Below are positions 1 to 11,639 of a stretch of DNA of 64,000 nucleotides, piece after piece. The notes under the pieces were generated by a model. It made no database searches. It saw only the letters and a list, made by a program, of their open reading frames with translations, and had not been told where the DNA came from. Origin of the DNA: Nymphalis io (lineage: Eukaryota > Arthropoda > Insecta > Lepidoptera > Nymphalidae); the NCBI RefSeq assembly GCF_905147045.1, contig NC_065916.1, positions 5,124,468 through 5,188,467 of the forward strand, in the 5' to 3' direction. Made by a program: the position numbers and the translations under genes. Each line of letters opens with the position of its first letter. Position 1 is the stretch's first letter.

Positions 1-203
1 CTCAAGCACAGCACGCTTTCTATTTCTCCTGTAATAAAATTCAGCTATCCGATACTTCAGGATACAGGAGAGTAAACACTGACCCACTTTCAGACTCCTG
101 GGCTACTACTGACGGTTTTGAGCCCAAGACATCGGGACCTACAGCCTTAAAGCTAGTCACTAGAGCAAAGACAGTAATATAATATGGTAAGCTACCCACT
201 CAC
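1..203 (-). other. Intron downstream of exon E (partial)
   Basis: Begins with the GTGAGT donor and runs off the window. It contains a decayed SINE-C remnant and nothing else recognisable. Confidence 0.75.
84..175 (-). repeat. Decayed SINE-C fragment
   Basis: Reads like the reverse complement of the SINE-C head: 'cagactcctgggctactac', a diverged B-box area, then 'gtcactag'. Many indels show it is an old copy. Confidence 0.55.
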
Positions 204-395
204 CCTCGTGTCGGGTGTATTTCTATCACTGTCACTGGAACGCGAGTCGGGCGACCGGTCGGGCGATCTGTCCGGCGACCGGTCGCGAGACCGCGCCGCT
301 CGTCGCCGCCGCCCGCGCGGCCTGCCCTTCAGTTTCGGAGCTAGATGATTACAGACGAACTCGTGGCCCTCCAGTTCAGGGTATTCGAATGTATC
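204..395 (-). CDS. ARID5B: ARID5-family protein, coding exon E (last exon in window)
   Basis: Encodes residues 212-275. It opens DTFEYPELEGHEFVCNHLAP then KLKGRPRGRRRR, matching vertebrate DTFDHP...CDEFAPNLKGRPRKK. GRPRGRRRR is a basic, AT-hook-like or nuclear-localisation-like stretch. It is followed by an Arg/Ser/Asp/Pro run with repeated RSPD units, which I do not recall in the vertebrate protein. The acceptor is TTTTATATTTTCAG|GATACA and the donor AGG|GTGAGT, both in phase 0. The linker and the ARID DNA-binding domain are expected beyond the left edge. Confidence 0.9.
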
Positions 396-792
396 CTGAA
401 AATATAAAACTTTATTTTCAGCTTGGGAATAAAATGTTCCATTGCTAGGAAAAGATGTTTGTTTCTGTAAAAGTGAACGTTTGTAGTTCATTCGGCCACG
501 ACGCGAGAATGCCGGCTGATGGATATTCATATGGGTGACATACAGACGAGAAGTGTAAGCAAAAATCATTGGGGGTAAATTCCACTTGTTCTATCCACTG
601 GTCGATCTCGAGTCAGCCAAAGAAGAATGTGAGTACAATATTTACTATACCATAATAAAGCTTGAGAGGGTTTTTTATCTGATGGAGTAACAAAGATCCA
701 AGCGTACACTGTGTAATATCAGTGGGATAGATTTTTATCGCCACAAGTCATTATAATGGAGGACATGAAGTTTGCTACAGCAATCCACTCAC
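396..792 (-). other. Intron between exons D and E
   Basis: A 397-bp AT-rich intron with GTGAGT donor and TTTTCAG acceptor. No repeat is recognised in it. Confidence 0.85.
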
Positions 793-968
793 CTTACAAT
801 ACAATATTCTAGTATTCTTGGTGGGGGCGGCGTAACCGCCGAGGGCGGCCACCAGCGAGTCCCGAAGCCAATCCGCCTGGATACCATCGAGACGCGCGAG
901 CAATGCCCGGTAGCGGCAGTAGCGAGGGTATGAGAACACGACAACGCCTGGGTCTTCTACTTCTACTG
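793..968 (-). CDS. ARID5B: ARID5-family protein, coding exon D
   Basis: Encodes residues 153 (split) to 211: VEVEDPGVVVFSYPRYCRYR, then a Leu-rich stretch, ALGGY and KNTRILYCK. It corresponds to vertebrate VIVLSYPQYCRYR...ALGGI...ILYCR. The acceptor is TTGTATTTTTCAG|CAGTAG. A second AG three bases further on (exon starting at 965) would be a NAGNAG alternative that removes one codon without shifting the frame. The donor is AAG|GTGAGT. The intron to exon E is 397 bp. Confidence 0.92.
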
Positions 969-1440
969 CTGAAAAATACAAACGTATCTAACTAAAAACT
1001 TGGACCACATGTTTGATATGCAGATCGTTTATTGGAAATCAGAGACAATATTAAATTTTCCAGGGTATATAAGAAACCCTATAGGGTAACTCAGCCCTAA
1101 CTTGCCAAATTTAAAAAATAAAAAACACAACAACCAAAACACTAACAAAAAAGGAATTAATGGGAATAAAAATAAAAAGCAGTCGATGATCGTTCAAATG
1201 CAAAAAAACATCGTTACTTTGTGGTAGGGCTTTGTGCAACACGTCTGGGTACCAACCAGGTTTGAAGGGTGAGTGTGCCAGTCTGACTATAAGGACAAGG
1301 GATATAACTTCTAAGTTCCCAAGGTCGACGGGTCATTGGCTATATATAAGGTAACGTTTTAACTTCAGCTGGTCCATATGCTGCATTGGCCTTTTATTAT
1401 ATAAATAAAAAAAAACGTAATATTTGAGAAAAATACTCAC
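969..1440 (-). other. Intron between exons C and D
   Basis: A 472-bp intron whose only recognisable content is a diverged SINE-A copy at 1220-1392. Confidence 0.85.
1220..1392 (+). repeat. SINE-A copy, internally deleted
   Basis: Starts 'gtggtagggctttgtgcaa', keeps 'gaagggtgagtgtgccagt' and ends near 'ggtccatatgctg'. The 'ctcatcagatattctaccgc' block is missing. It is inserted antisense to the gene. Confidence 0.75.
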
Positions 1441-1645
1441 TTATAGAACACTTTTCTTTCTCTACATCACTGAAGTCGAGCTTCGTGTGGTGTAAGGGTG
1501 ACGTGACGCAAGGGGCGCTGGGGGGCGCGCAGGCACCTCTCCAGACGGCTCGGAGCCCCCATCTCCACCCGGCTCCATTGCACACCCAGCTGAGCAAGTC
1601 TTCAGCTCGGAGCACGACCTTTTCGTTGATGGCGAGAACTTCATC
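1441..1645 (-). CDS. ARID5B: ARID5-family protein, coding exon C
   Basis: Encodes residues 85-152 plus one nt. It opens DEVLAINEKVVLRAEDLLSW, matching vertebrate DEVIAVSEKVIVKLEDLVKW directly after HGE of exon B. This is strong evidence that the two exons belong together despite the 45-kb gap. It ends LDFSDVEKEKCSI, matching LNFKDVLKEK. The middle (about residues 104-136) is rich in Trp, Pro, Ala and Cys and diverges from vertebrates. The acceptor is TTGTTTTCCAG|GATGAAG and the donor ATAA|GTGAGT. The last A joins CA of exon D to give Thr. Confidence 0.92.
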
Positions 1646-1865
1646 CTGGAAAACAATAACTTTATTATATATTAATCGATAAAAATAGATTTTTATATCT
1701 ATATCAAAATATTACTTCTATACATGCTTTGTATATGTATATCAATAGTCACAGCGATCGGTTGAACGATATTGAAGTTTATGATGTCGCAGCGCCATCT
1801 AGGGGCGAGTGGCAACAAAGTATTACATAAAAACCTACTCGAAGGTAAAGTACGTATATATTAGA

Positions 1866-2073
1866 CAATCAACAGCCAATCATTGTCCACTGCTGAACAT
1901 AGGCCTCTCCCAAGGTGCGCCAAAGCTCCCTGTCCCGTGCACCTTCTTAAGGTCATCGGTCCACCTGGCTGGAGGGCGCCCTACGCTGCGCTTGCCGATT
2001 CGCGGTCTCCACTCTAGGCCATCGGTCCTACGACATACGTGACCAGCCCACTGCCACTTTAGCCTGCTAATTT
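1866..2073 (-). mobile_element. RTE-type LINE 3' end, antisense fragment
   Basis: The minus strand reads LKWQWAGHVCRR, then VGRPPARWTDDLKKV, the usual C-terminus of RTE-clade reverse transcriptases. The remainder ends on the 'gcagtggacaatgattggctg' 3' end shared with the copy at 34352-34517. It is 5'-truncated, and a SINE-A copy abuts it. Confidence 0.75.
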
Positions 2074-2310
2074 TGCTGTGCAAGCTCGTCTGGGTAGGTA
2101 CCACCCACTCATCAGATATTTTACCGCAAAACAGCAGTACTTGGTATTGCTGTGTTCCAGTTTGAGTGAGCCAGTGTAATTACAGGCACAAGGGACATAA
2201 CATCTGAGTTCCCAAGGTTGATGGCGCATGGCGATGGTTAACAATTCTTACATCGCCAATGTCTAAGAGCGTTGGTGACCACTTACCATCAGGTGGCCCA
2301 TATGCCTTAT
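2074..2310 (+). repeat. SINE-A copy, slightly 5'-truncated
   Basis: Begins at 'tgtgcaagctcgtctgggta' and runs through 'ggtggcccatatgcc'. It lacks the first 10-15 bases of the consensus and directly joins the RTE fragment. Confidence 0.85.
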
Positions 2311-4166
2311 ATCTAACCATTTATAACACCCCCCACCCCTAATACGCGGGAGTAAACTATTATTATATACAAAAAATAAAAAAATAAATTTCAGAGATCG
2401 ACCCGAACAAACAAACAAACAGACGCCACGTATAAGTCTTACGTTTCTTTTTACGAAATAATTCGGAAACGCACACATTAACATTACAATTTTTTATAAT
2501 AAATACACACATGTACATATATATTTTTTGTGTACGGATATAGAAGCTATTAACACATACGTAACATACATGTATGATATGTCTCTGTAGTTGTGTTTGC
2601 CTCAAACAAGGTGACTGTATACAGCGTGTTCGAATATGTAAATAATAATAATAATTTTATTTTTAACATTCAAGGTCGTTTCACGTTATCGTTATATATA
2701 AATTGTTGTTTATATATAAATAAGAATAATTAACGTAGACACATGCACGGAGTATATTATCACAAAGTGACCTCTAAGAGATTTATTTCACAGCGAATTA
2801 CGGAAATGTACAATTAAATTTTCATTTATTTAAATTAATTTTTTCACTAACAATTAGTTTCGTTTCGCGTGTGAGGGAGGGGAGATATCCATAATATTGG
2901 TAAAGATGACACGATGATGTAATCCTATCCTCGGAAACTAGCCAACTCCGTAGAAGATATTATAGAGACAAGTGTGTGTACTGGAAAAGGAACTTCTTCA
3001 CGTGCTTCCCGAGGCAAGTGATTTCAGGCACTAGGTTTTTGACTCGATGTTTGGAACCAGATCCGCAATATCAGACATATCGTGACAGTCGGAGCAAGAA
3101 AACAGCCAATCATATATACAGTGAAGCCGTAGATTCGTAAGGGCTGTTATAGTATAATAAACAAAAAAAGGCGCCGATTCAACGAAAAAGTTACGTAACA
3201 ACCCTACTCTGTTTCAAGAATACTAGTAAAACAATAATAGTAATTCTGGATCACGTTGCGTATACAGCCGCGTGTAAAACGTTAATATATTTATATATCA
3301 TGTTATGTAGCAATAACATAAATACAGATATAATAGATTAATTTAAAAAAAAAAACACAATGATAACATATATACATTATGCATACATATTTTTTTTCTT
3401 TAACAGGAAAATAAATTAATAAAAAGAAATATTACCTACATCCATACAAATGTTAAGCTATTAATAAAAACAATTTAACGCCCATGAATTATACATAAAC
3501 ATTGTCCAGTATTATTGCTAACATTGAGACATATATACATAAATAAAACAGTATTCCGTTACATAGGATAAATAAAAAAAAACGCGATAAATTTTAAATA
3601 AATTCGATATACGCAAACAAAACCGGTGGATTCGTCTCGTATCGCAAATAGTGCTAAATTATAATCACCATGTACACGACACACATACACGCGCACACAC
3701 AGACGGAATTGATAGCGAGCGATCTATTCGGTGCAACAACCCTGGGATAGGGCGCGCACACACGAGCGGATTGTACTCAAATATACATAACAATAATATT
3801 TTATTATTAAACATATACCGTTATTAAAATACTTAAGTGTTTGTATTTTAATATTATTTATGTTTTAATATCGTATAAGGTCGTAACGTTAGCATGTGTA
3901 ACGTTTAAAAAAAAGTTTTAAACGTAGATTATTGTGATAGCCAAATTGGTTATCTGTTACCAACTACACTAAAAGGAAGTTTATCAATTCGGAATTATTT
4001 CTCTTTTGTTTTGGGTTGTTTCTTTAGAAATTGAATAAATAACTTGAGCATACATATCAAATGAAATAAATTAATTCAATTTAAAAGAAGGGTACAATTA
4101 GGCGGGAAAATTAGGACATACGTCACTGGTTATGTATATTTTGCGTGCTTATTATAATAACTTATG
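2311..4166. other. Unrecognised intronic sequence
   Basis: AT-rich with short homopolymers. 3670-3775 is a local CA/CG-rich patch. No repeat family or coding signal is recognised. Confidence 0.6.
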
Positions 4167-4258
4167 TGGTGGTAGGGCTTTTTTGCCTGTCTGGGTACCA
4201 CCCACTCATATATTGTACCGCGGAACAGTACTCGAAATGGTCGCGTTCCAGTTTGAAC
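4167..4258 (+). repeat. SINE-A 5' part
   Basis: Matches about the first 95 bp of SINE-A (start to 'gcgttccagtttgaac') and then stops. The 3' part of a SINE-A appears at 4877 in the same orientation. Confidence 0.7.
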
Positions 4259-4876
4259 GTTGAACCACTACAGAACTACTCCATTTGAAGGTTATAATCT
4301 TCAGCTAGCCAGCAGTTCAGCAGCAGCCAGGCTGATTTAATAAAAACCCGGTTCTATCAAATGACAGTCACAATTATTGTGTCACGATTTAAATATTTGC
4401 ATGTTTAACTAACTTTAATTATTCACTGATTGAATATTGTTAAAATTTTAATTTGCAAACAGCGCCGTATATATTTTCATTATAATGTTAGCTGTTTTCG
4501 AATTGTTAGTTTGTTTGGTTCAAAATTATAAACTGAATTTAAACCGATCCACACAACCGATTGAGTTGAAATTTTACGTACAATTTTAGCACTTTTTATA
4601 TACTACATAGTATACTAATTATCGTAATTTGTTAATTTATATAAATAATCTATGCCATTAAACGAGGAAACGTTTTTTTTGTAATGCCTAAAGAAAAAAA
4701 ACTAAACCAATTTACATAAAACTTAAAGAAGAAGCCACAGCGCGTTTCGGACAAGGTTGTGTATATAATATTATATAACGCTGTTACGCTTCTACTACTG
4801 AAATAGCAACCGTGATTACTTTATTATATATTATACGTTTAATTGTAAGCAATAAAATTATGTATACTTTATATAT
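4259..4876. other. AT-rich stretch between two SINE-A halves
   Basis: About 620 bp of AT-rich sequence without recognised repeat or coding potential. It separates the SINE-A 5' and 3' parts. Confidence 0.5.
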
Positions 4877-4981
4877 GTAAGCGATGGTTAAAATTTCTTA
4901 CAATGCCAATTTCTATGGGCGTTGATGACCACTTACCATCAGATGGCCCATATGCTCCTTGCTATTTTATAAAAAAAAAAA
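4877..4981 (+). repeat. SINE-A 3' part
   Basis: Matches the last 100 bp of SINE-A from 'gtaagcgatggttaaaattt' to the A-rich tail. Confidence 0.75.
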
Positions 4982-5887
4982 CAATATGACCAAATTAAGC
5001 ATTTTTAAAAACGTTATAAACAAAGCAACGACAAAACTTATTAATATTGTTTATATTTTATCACATATAATACTTAATTTCCTAACAAATCTGAATCGAA
5101 CGATCTTATAGTTACATATATAAAGTAAATAACCCGTTCCCTAACGACCGTCAACTCGTAACAATATATCAACTTTGTTATGTTTAATTATTGAATCTAG
5201 GTCGTGACAATTATAATATATTTTTTCTACGTCTCGTGAGAATGTTTTCAATACAGAAACGTTTCACTTTGACCAAATTAACGACTTTCATTTTTTTTTT
5301 ATTTCATATTATTATAACACGCGACTCTGTCTGTTTCGAATTTTTGTTTAGTCGGGAAGTAAACAGACGGACTTTTGATTTTTGCTCATGATCAATGTCT
5401 CTGTATCCTGGATCAAGTCTGACGTATTTCAAACCGGTGGTAGAATTACGATAATCAATCAGCAAGTATAACGTTTTTAATTTATTAATAGTGTGAACTT
5501 GACTGTACTTTAATTATAGTTAAAAATAAATGGATATCATTCTGATACCTAGAATAAGTTAATTTACATGAAATTGATTTAACCCGGACGCGATCAATTA
5601 TTGATGTTCTTTTAATAATACAACAATGATAAATCTAAGATTAATTGTGCAATGTAAAGTGACCGGAGAATGACTGGTAATTAAACCAAGCTACGTATGA
5701 TAAGCAAGCTTATATTAAATACCTTCGCTAGACATAAATATATATGAAACTAATTCCGCTCGCGGATAAGACCACGTGTGATGGGATGGTGTTAAGTATC
5801 CCATATCCTATTCTGTGTCTGTTAGATCGGTCGAGTAATTAAGAAGTGAAAGTGTAACAAACACTTTTTCTCTGTCTCTATCTCTGT
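4982..5887. other. Unrecognised intronic sequence
   Basis: AT-rich with no credible gene. A (TCTG/TCTC)n-like patch at 5866-5895 leads into the SINE-D copy. Confidence 0.55.
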
Positions 5888-6052
5888 CTGTTTGTCCTGA
5901 GTCTGGGTGTAATTATCTATATAAGTACGTATTTACAAAAGAAAAATAGTATATGTAGTATATCAGTTGTCTGCTTTCTATAGCACAAGCTCTGTACAAG
6001 CTTAATTTGGGATCAGATGGCCGTGTGTGAAAAATTTCCCAGGATATTAAAA
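5888..6052 (+). repeat. SINE-D copy, 5'-truncated
   Basis: Runs from 'tctgtttgtcctgagtctgg' to 'ggccgtgtgtgaaaaatttc' and 'caggatatt', matching the body of the full copies at 43086 and 57739. The tRNA-like head is missing. Confidence 0.75.
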
Positions 6053-6160
6053 CAAACAAATTAACTACCGTATTTATAATTGATGACGTAAATGCTTCAC
6101 TGGGCCAATTGTGTGAGCTTTTTCAAGACAAGATATCCCGTCCTACTTTAAAAAAGTTTT

Positions 6161-6450
6161 TTTTTATAGTATAGGAAGGCGGACGAGCATATGGGCCACC
6201 TGATGGTAAGTCACCAACGCCCATAGACATTGGCATTGTAAGAAATGTCAACCATCGCTTACAACACCAATGCGCCACTAACCTTTGGTACTAAGATGTT
6301 ATGTCCCTTGTGCCTGTAATTACACTGACTAACTCACCCTTCAAACCGTAACACAACAATACCAAACGAACCAAACTGCTGTTTTGCGGTAGAATATCTG
6401 ATGAGTGGGTGGTACCTACCGAGACGAGCTTGCACGAAGCCCTACCACCA
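6161..6450 (-). repeat. SINE-A, near full length
   Basis: The reverse complement starts 'ggtggtagggcttcgtgcaa' and ends in the CTATA plus A-rich tail. All internal blocks are present, so it is a fairly young copy. Confidence 0.9.
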
Positions 6451-6925
6451 GTATATCTTATATACCAGTATTAATTGTTATCAACAAACAACCGGACTGT
6501 TTCTCTCATTAATTAAAATAATAAGACAAATAAAATAACAAATATATCGTTAAAAATAATAAAATATAATTTCCATACATAATTATTGTTATAATAATCT
6601 TCTATTCCTATCGTGTGTACGTCGCCTTAGCGACATAAATTCTCAATAACGCAAAATGGCGGCGCGGGGGAGCGAGAGGGGGGAGGCAGGGACGTACTCC
6701 GTTTAGTTATTATTATCATTGTTTTAATTAAATAAACTTCTTTTTTCATTTTTAATATGCGATATGAGATTTTTGATGTTATATTATAATTACTAAACGA
6801 ATCGTATGTACTAAAATTATTTATTTAACAATCCGGTCAATCAATAACAAACACTTATCTGTGTACATATGTTCGACATGTTTCGATAAGACTGTGTTTA
6901 TCAAACTTTTACTCGGCGATAGGAG
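6451..6925. other. AT-rich sequence with a G-rich patch
   Basis: 6655-6695 is a purine/CpG-rich island ('ggcggcgcgggggagcgaga' and following). The rest is AT-rich with no feature recognised. Confidence 0.5.
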
Positions 6926-7133
6926 AGCCCAAGCCCGTCTGGTTGCTTCTCTTCTCTTCTGGTTGCCAGTCACTCATCAGATATACAAAACAGCAATACT
7001 TATTGTGTTCCTCAAAGGAGTGAGCCAGTGTAACTACAGACACAAGAGACATCTGAGTTCCCAAGTGTGGTGGCGCATTGACGATGGTTAAAGTTTGTAG
7101 TGCCAACGTCTATTTGCGGCGTTGACAACTATG
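6926..7133 (+). repeat. SINE-A, diverged
   Basis: Keeps 'agcccgtctgg', 'cactcatcagatata', 'gtgagccagtgtaactacag' and 'ggtggcgcattgacgatggt', with deletions between. The 3' end is lost. Confidence 0.7.
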
Positions 7134-7977
7134 TCGTGAAGTAATCAAAACACATTTGCAATTACTTATATATATAGCGAGTTAAAAATAATTCGGTAAT
7201 TTTACAAGATACACATAAACAATATATACAATACTTTAAAGAGTACGTGCAACGTAATGCACGTGACAAAATGTAACGTTCAAACGTCACGAACGTTTCA
7301 CTCCAATGTTTCATAGAAAAGTTGCCCGAAAAAGTTTCAAAGATGGTTAACTTAAAGAATGTTAAGCTGTTTATATAAGAAATATATACAATACAAGTTT
7401 TTTTTATTTAACATTATAAGCAATATGTATATTTTACAACAACCTGCCACCTCCTTAAAAAGAGGGTAGACCTTTGCTAAGCTGTGGGATATTTAGGGGT
7501 TTTATTTTAAAATGTATTAATTTTCATCAATTTAAACTAATAGTTTATGGATAATTTGTAGCAATTATTTAAAAAAAAACATTTAACACTTAAATATTTA
7601 TTGACACTAAGGAAATAAATTAATATTTATATAACAACTAGTTTGTCCGTCCGGACATCGTGAAATGAAATACGAAATATATTTACTTTGCGACTACAAC
7701 GCCACCTATCGGATCCATCAAGAGTACACACAAAAGCATTATCAAAATCAGTCCCGCCTTTTCGGTTATCGTTAGTATGCACACGTACAGAATAATTATA
7801 GAAAGGTTATTTGAATATAAAATAATTATTATTATTTCAAACGACATACATAAAATTGGGTCAGTAATATAATTTAAAACTTGAGGCTAATGTTGGTTGA
7901 TAGTTCATAAAGTAAAACAGCAGATCTAGATATCATTTATATACTCATCATCTTTGATATCTAAATCTATCTAAATA
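7134..7977. other. Unrecognised intronic sequence
   Basis: AT-rich. Contains an AGGTGGCG-type motif at 7698-7711 but no recognised repeat. Confidence 0.5.
7698..7711 (-). promoter_or_regulatory. CTCF-core-like motif
   Basis: The reverse complement reads GATAGGTGGCGTT, similar to the AGRTGGCGC core bound by insect CTCF. Motif similarity only. Confidence 0.25.
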
Positions 7978-8222
7978 GGCGATATGGCCCAGTGGTAAGA
8001 ACGCATGAATCTTAACCGATGATCGTGGGTTCAAACCCGGGCAAGCACCAATGCATTTTCATGTGCTTATAATTCATCTCGTGCTTAACGGTGAAGGAAA
8101 CATCATGAGGAAACCTGCGTCTAATTTCAATAAAATTCTGCCACTTGTGTATTCCACCAACCCACATTGGAGCAGCGTGGCGAAATAGTCTGCAAACCAT
8201 TCAACATTCGCAGGCTGTTACA
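7978..8222 (+). repeat. SINE-B copy with tRNA-like head
   Basis: Has an A-box-like 'gatatggcccagtggtaag' and B-box-like 'gtgggttcaaacccgggc'. The body has internal deletions and it ends at 'caggctgttaca'. Confidence 0.85.
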
Positions 8223-8642
8223 TCTTATATGTGATGAAGCTATTTACAATGCCACATGGAGTCGTCGAGTCGTAATTACTGAGTCATCTGTCATAGCGCG
8301 CGTTAGCATTTTTTAAATATAAAATCAAATAAAATAATAACTTCATACTGTACAAAACAACTTAATATATAATGTATGTTATTTATAAAAATCTTCGCTA
8401 AGATATATAATTAAATAATTAATAATTTTAGTAGTTACGATACAGTATAATTGTATATTGTAGTTAATATATTGTTTATGATATGTTTAATTTGTTCAAA
8501 ATAAAATAAATAAATGACCAAGGTCAAGTGAATCCATGCGCTCGATCTTGTGTTACAAACAGCTTCGTAACAATGTAACGTGCATTCGTAATACCACCGG
8601 GAAATCAATTAAGTTTCAAAACTGAGGAATAATTAATCTAAC

Positions 8643-8688
<46 letters not shown>

Positions 8689-9070
8689 TATATATATATG
8701 TTTATATATATATGTTTATATATATATACACAATCGTATCACTTTGTTTCACTTGTTAAACTCTTTAATACTTATAACACATATTGAAAAACTTAACATA
8801 ATATATATTGCATATTATACATTAATATCGCTTAAAACGCATACTTATATTAAATTGAGGTGCTTAACGATAAACTTACGTAGTTTCCGAGGTAAGGTTC
8901 CGAGTGCAAACAAACTAACTTTCAAGCTCCGGTCTGCTAAAGAGAATTTCTTTTTCACTTATTTTAGTTTTTAATTCATTCCTAAAGACTCTAACATAAA
9001 AAGGCGAGTGACATACGTAGTTGTATATTACAATATTACATTATACTCATCATGTTATGTCATGTTTTAC
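8223..9070. other. AT-rich sequence including a TA microsatellite
   Basis: No gene. The (TA)n and TATATGTTTA array at 8645-8728 dominates. Confidence 0.55.
8645..8728. repeat. (TA)n microsatellite with TATATGTTTA units
   Basis: A perfect TA run is followed by three tandem units of about 18 bp containing 'atgttta'. The TA purity suggests length polymorphism. Confidence 0.95.
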
Positions 9071-9316
9071 TGGTGGTAAAGCTTTGTGCAAGCTCGTCTC
9101 GGTAGGTACCAACCACTCATCAGATATTCTACCGCTAAACAGCAGTTTGGTTCGTTTGGTATTGTTGTGTTACGGTTTAAAAGGTGAGTGAGGCAGTGTA
9201 ATTACAGGCACAAGGAACATAACATCTTGGTTCCCAAGGTTGGTGGCGCATTGGTGATGTAAGCGATGGTTAACATTTCTTACAATGCCAATGTCTATGG
9301 GCGTTGGTGACCAATG
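9071..9316 (+). repeat. SINE-A, 3'-truncated
   Basis: From 'ggtggtaaagctttgtgcaa' to 'gggcgttggtgacca'. It ends there and joins the 3' end of a SINE-B. Confidence 0.85.
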
Positions 9317-9317
9317 A

Positions 9318-9414
9318 CTGTGGGTTCAAAGTCAAAATGTGTCGAAATAAAACCAAAATGGTCTCCTCAAAAGGCAATGGTCTTAGCCCAGCAATGGGAT
9401 ATAAACAGGATGTT
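9318..9414 (+). repeat. SINE-B 3' fragment fused to SINE-A
   Basis: Contains 'gtgggttcaaa', then 'ctcctcaaaaggcaatggtc' and 'agcccagcaatgggatataa', a SINE-B with its centre deleted. Confidence 0.65.
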
Positions 9415-10487
9415 ACTTAACTTACATTTAATTATACAATAACTTCGTTAGTACACGTTCGCGAATTTTATAACAATTTATGAACCGAGTTAGTTTAATT
9501 AAAATAAAAAATAATAATAAAATTAGTGTAACGGTAAATTAACCGCTGCATTTGAATTCTTTTATTTAAACACAACTTAAGATTACATGAAAAAATATCT
9601 GTAAATGAACAAGTTATACCGTGGACTCGAAGAGTTTGTTTCGTTGAGGGCACTAATCTCAGGAAGTATTGGTCGTTATGGATTTTTTTTTTTTGCCTTT
9701 TTGCGTTAAAACACAAGTGGTGTTTTTCCCGACTACCATCTTAGAATAAAATTATTTAGTTTATAAAAATATTTAGTCACTATTATAACTACTATTATAA
9801 ATAATAACATTTAAGAAACTTAACGTAAATAAAAAGATATTATTAAAATGCAAAATATATTATTTATAAGTAAATATTAAATAACTTTATTATAATTTAA
9901 AATTACAAAGAGGTTTTAGTTGCCGCTTTAATTGAACGTAAAAAAAGAAATAAAACGTTAGTTATGAGTCATTTTAAAAATTAAAAAAATAAAAGCATCT
10001 ATTAAAGTTCGACCCTGGCGAAAGCAGTGAAAGATGAGAGCGGGTCAAAACAGTGACGGGACAATTTTGATACTTTTACATTTGATTAAATATATTATTT
10101 TGTGACATTTTTTTTTTTTTAAATAGATATATAACTAAAATTCAAATTTCGAATTTTTATTATTATTTCATTATCAACAAACTCGACTGTTATATAACGA
10201 TGTTAATGTTAAGTTATTCCTTATCTTTTAAAAACTTTCCTACCAATATGATATTTCATAGAAATTAATACATAACCGTAAATAATATTGTAATGAATAG
10301 TACAAAAACATAGAACGATGAAAATATATTATAATTAACAAACAACAAATTACCTAACACTCGTGATTTCGTTGCCAACTAAATCGACAAAACACCTATT
10401 TAAATTCGATTTAATTTACAATAATTTACAAACTAGTTTTAATCGGTTTTGCTTTCATGTGTGCGAGTTTTGAGGTAATGATAACCT
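9415..10487. other. Unrecognised AT-rich sequence
   Basis: No repeat or coding region recognised. Confidence 0.5.
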
Positions 10488-10675
10488 TTTTTTATCTCTG
10501 CAAAAACGCATTACGCGTTTCCCCCGCGGGAACAGTGAGGGTATGTGGAGCTCGGCGAGTGCGCCCTGTACATCGGAATACCCACCAAAAAACCAGCGGT
10601 ACACTTTCCGTCTTAACGAGGAGCGCCACGGGATCGCTTTCGCATGCTACCGCGACGCTCTGACGAGGTAATGAG
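10488..10675 (+). repeat. GC-rich repeat G1, copy 1
   Basis: About 170 bp, GC-rich against an AT-rich background, shared with 54650-54836. Common blocks include 'gcgttacgcgttt', 'cgagtgcgccc', 'ggaatacccac' and 'cgtcttaacgaggagcgcca'. Class unknown. It lacks an obvious A tail or TIR. Confidence 0.75.
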
Positions 10676-11435
10676 TGGCCTATATCATCCACCATTAAGT
10701 TATATTATATGCAAAAATCGCTTTGATTAATCGCTCCGTTAATTGAAACATAACCAAGAGATCAGCCAGCAATTATTATAAGAAGGCGAAGAAGTGATCA
10801 TTGAGGGATTATCAACAAACAGATAGATCGATTCATTTATATATTTATCACAAATTAAAATATATAGCGACGTGAAATGATCCAACAATGAGTCATAAAA
10901 ACAAATGACATTAACACGATAGAAAAATAAACAAATCCTGTTAATTGGATAAACAGCAACACGGTGAATTATTGTTATATACATATTTACATAATTCGTA
11001 ACGTTTTGATGTATTTTATTTGATGAAACTATTTATCTCTCGTAGTAGGTACTACTTAGTACCTTAGTTATTCCTTATGTAGACTAGGAAAGCCATTTAT
11101 CACATAACCACACAGTCATGATTAATCAGCGATCCGACATAGCGTTTCATTTATTTATTTTTCACATAAAACGTTTCAATGTTTCCGTCGCAGATTTCGC
11201 TTCTTTGTCATTTGTATATATAATCGTTTTATAAAAACGTAAACAAGAATAATTATTATATGTTATTAAATAATTATGTGATGACTAAGACGTCGACAAA
11301 CGAACAATTTCAAAACCCATAACAAAGTGTACGTGTGTTATAATGTTTTATGTGATTTAAATGTCACCATCGCATATATACTTCAAACGTTACAACAGTA
11401 TTGTTGCTATGTTGTATATGTACATAAAGCGACGG
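10676..11435. other. Unrecognised AT-rich sequence
   Basis: No coding signal or repeat family recognised. Confidence 0.5.
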
Positions 11436-11536
11436 GACCTGCGCCTGATCACTCCGATCGTGTCGGTTACGCGTCGTACGCAGAGTGAGAAGTGAATAGT
11501 ACACCTGTGTTTACGTACACACCTGCACTATATTTT
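11436..11536 (+). repeat. SINE-C internal fragment
   Basis: 'cctgcgcctgatcactccga' and 'gtgtcggtt', followed by 'cacctgtgtttacgtacaca', follow the SINE-C order at about 60% of its length. Confidence 0.65.
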
Positions 11537-11639
11537 AATAATATGTTTTCCTTACAAATAATTGCACCTAAACATATATATTTTCATTTACAGACGAGTT
11601 ATACAAAGAAGTTGGTTGGTTGGTATATTCGACGTGTAT

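Noticed and set aside
7978..8222. Possible tRNA gene from the tRNA-like head (also at 35804, 63425, 15363, 43086 and others)
   Set aside because: The A- and B-box-like sequences belong to dispersed SINEs with shared bodies and duplications. No complete cloverleaf is present.
8645..8728. Tandem array as a possible CRISPR or satellite
   Set aside because: Simple TA repeat with a short variant unit and no spacers.
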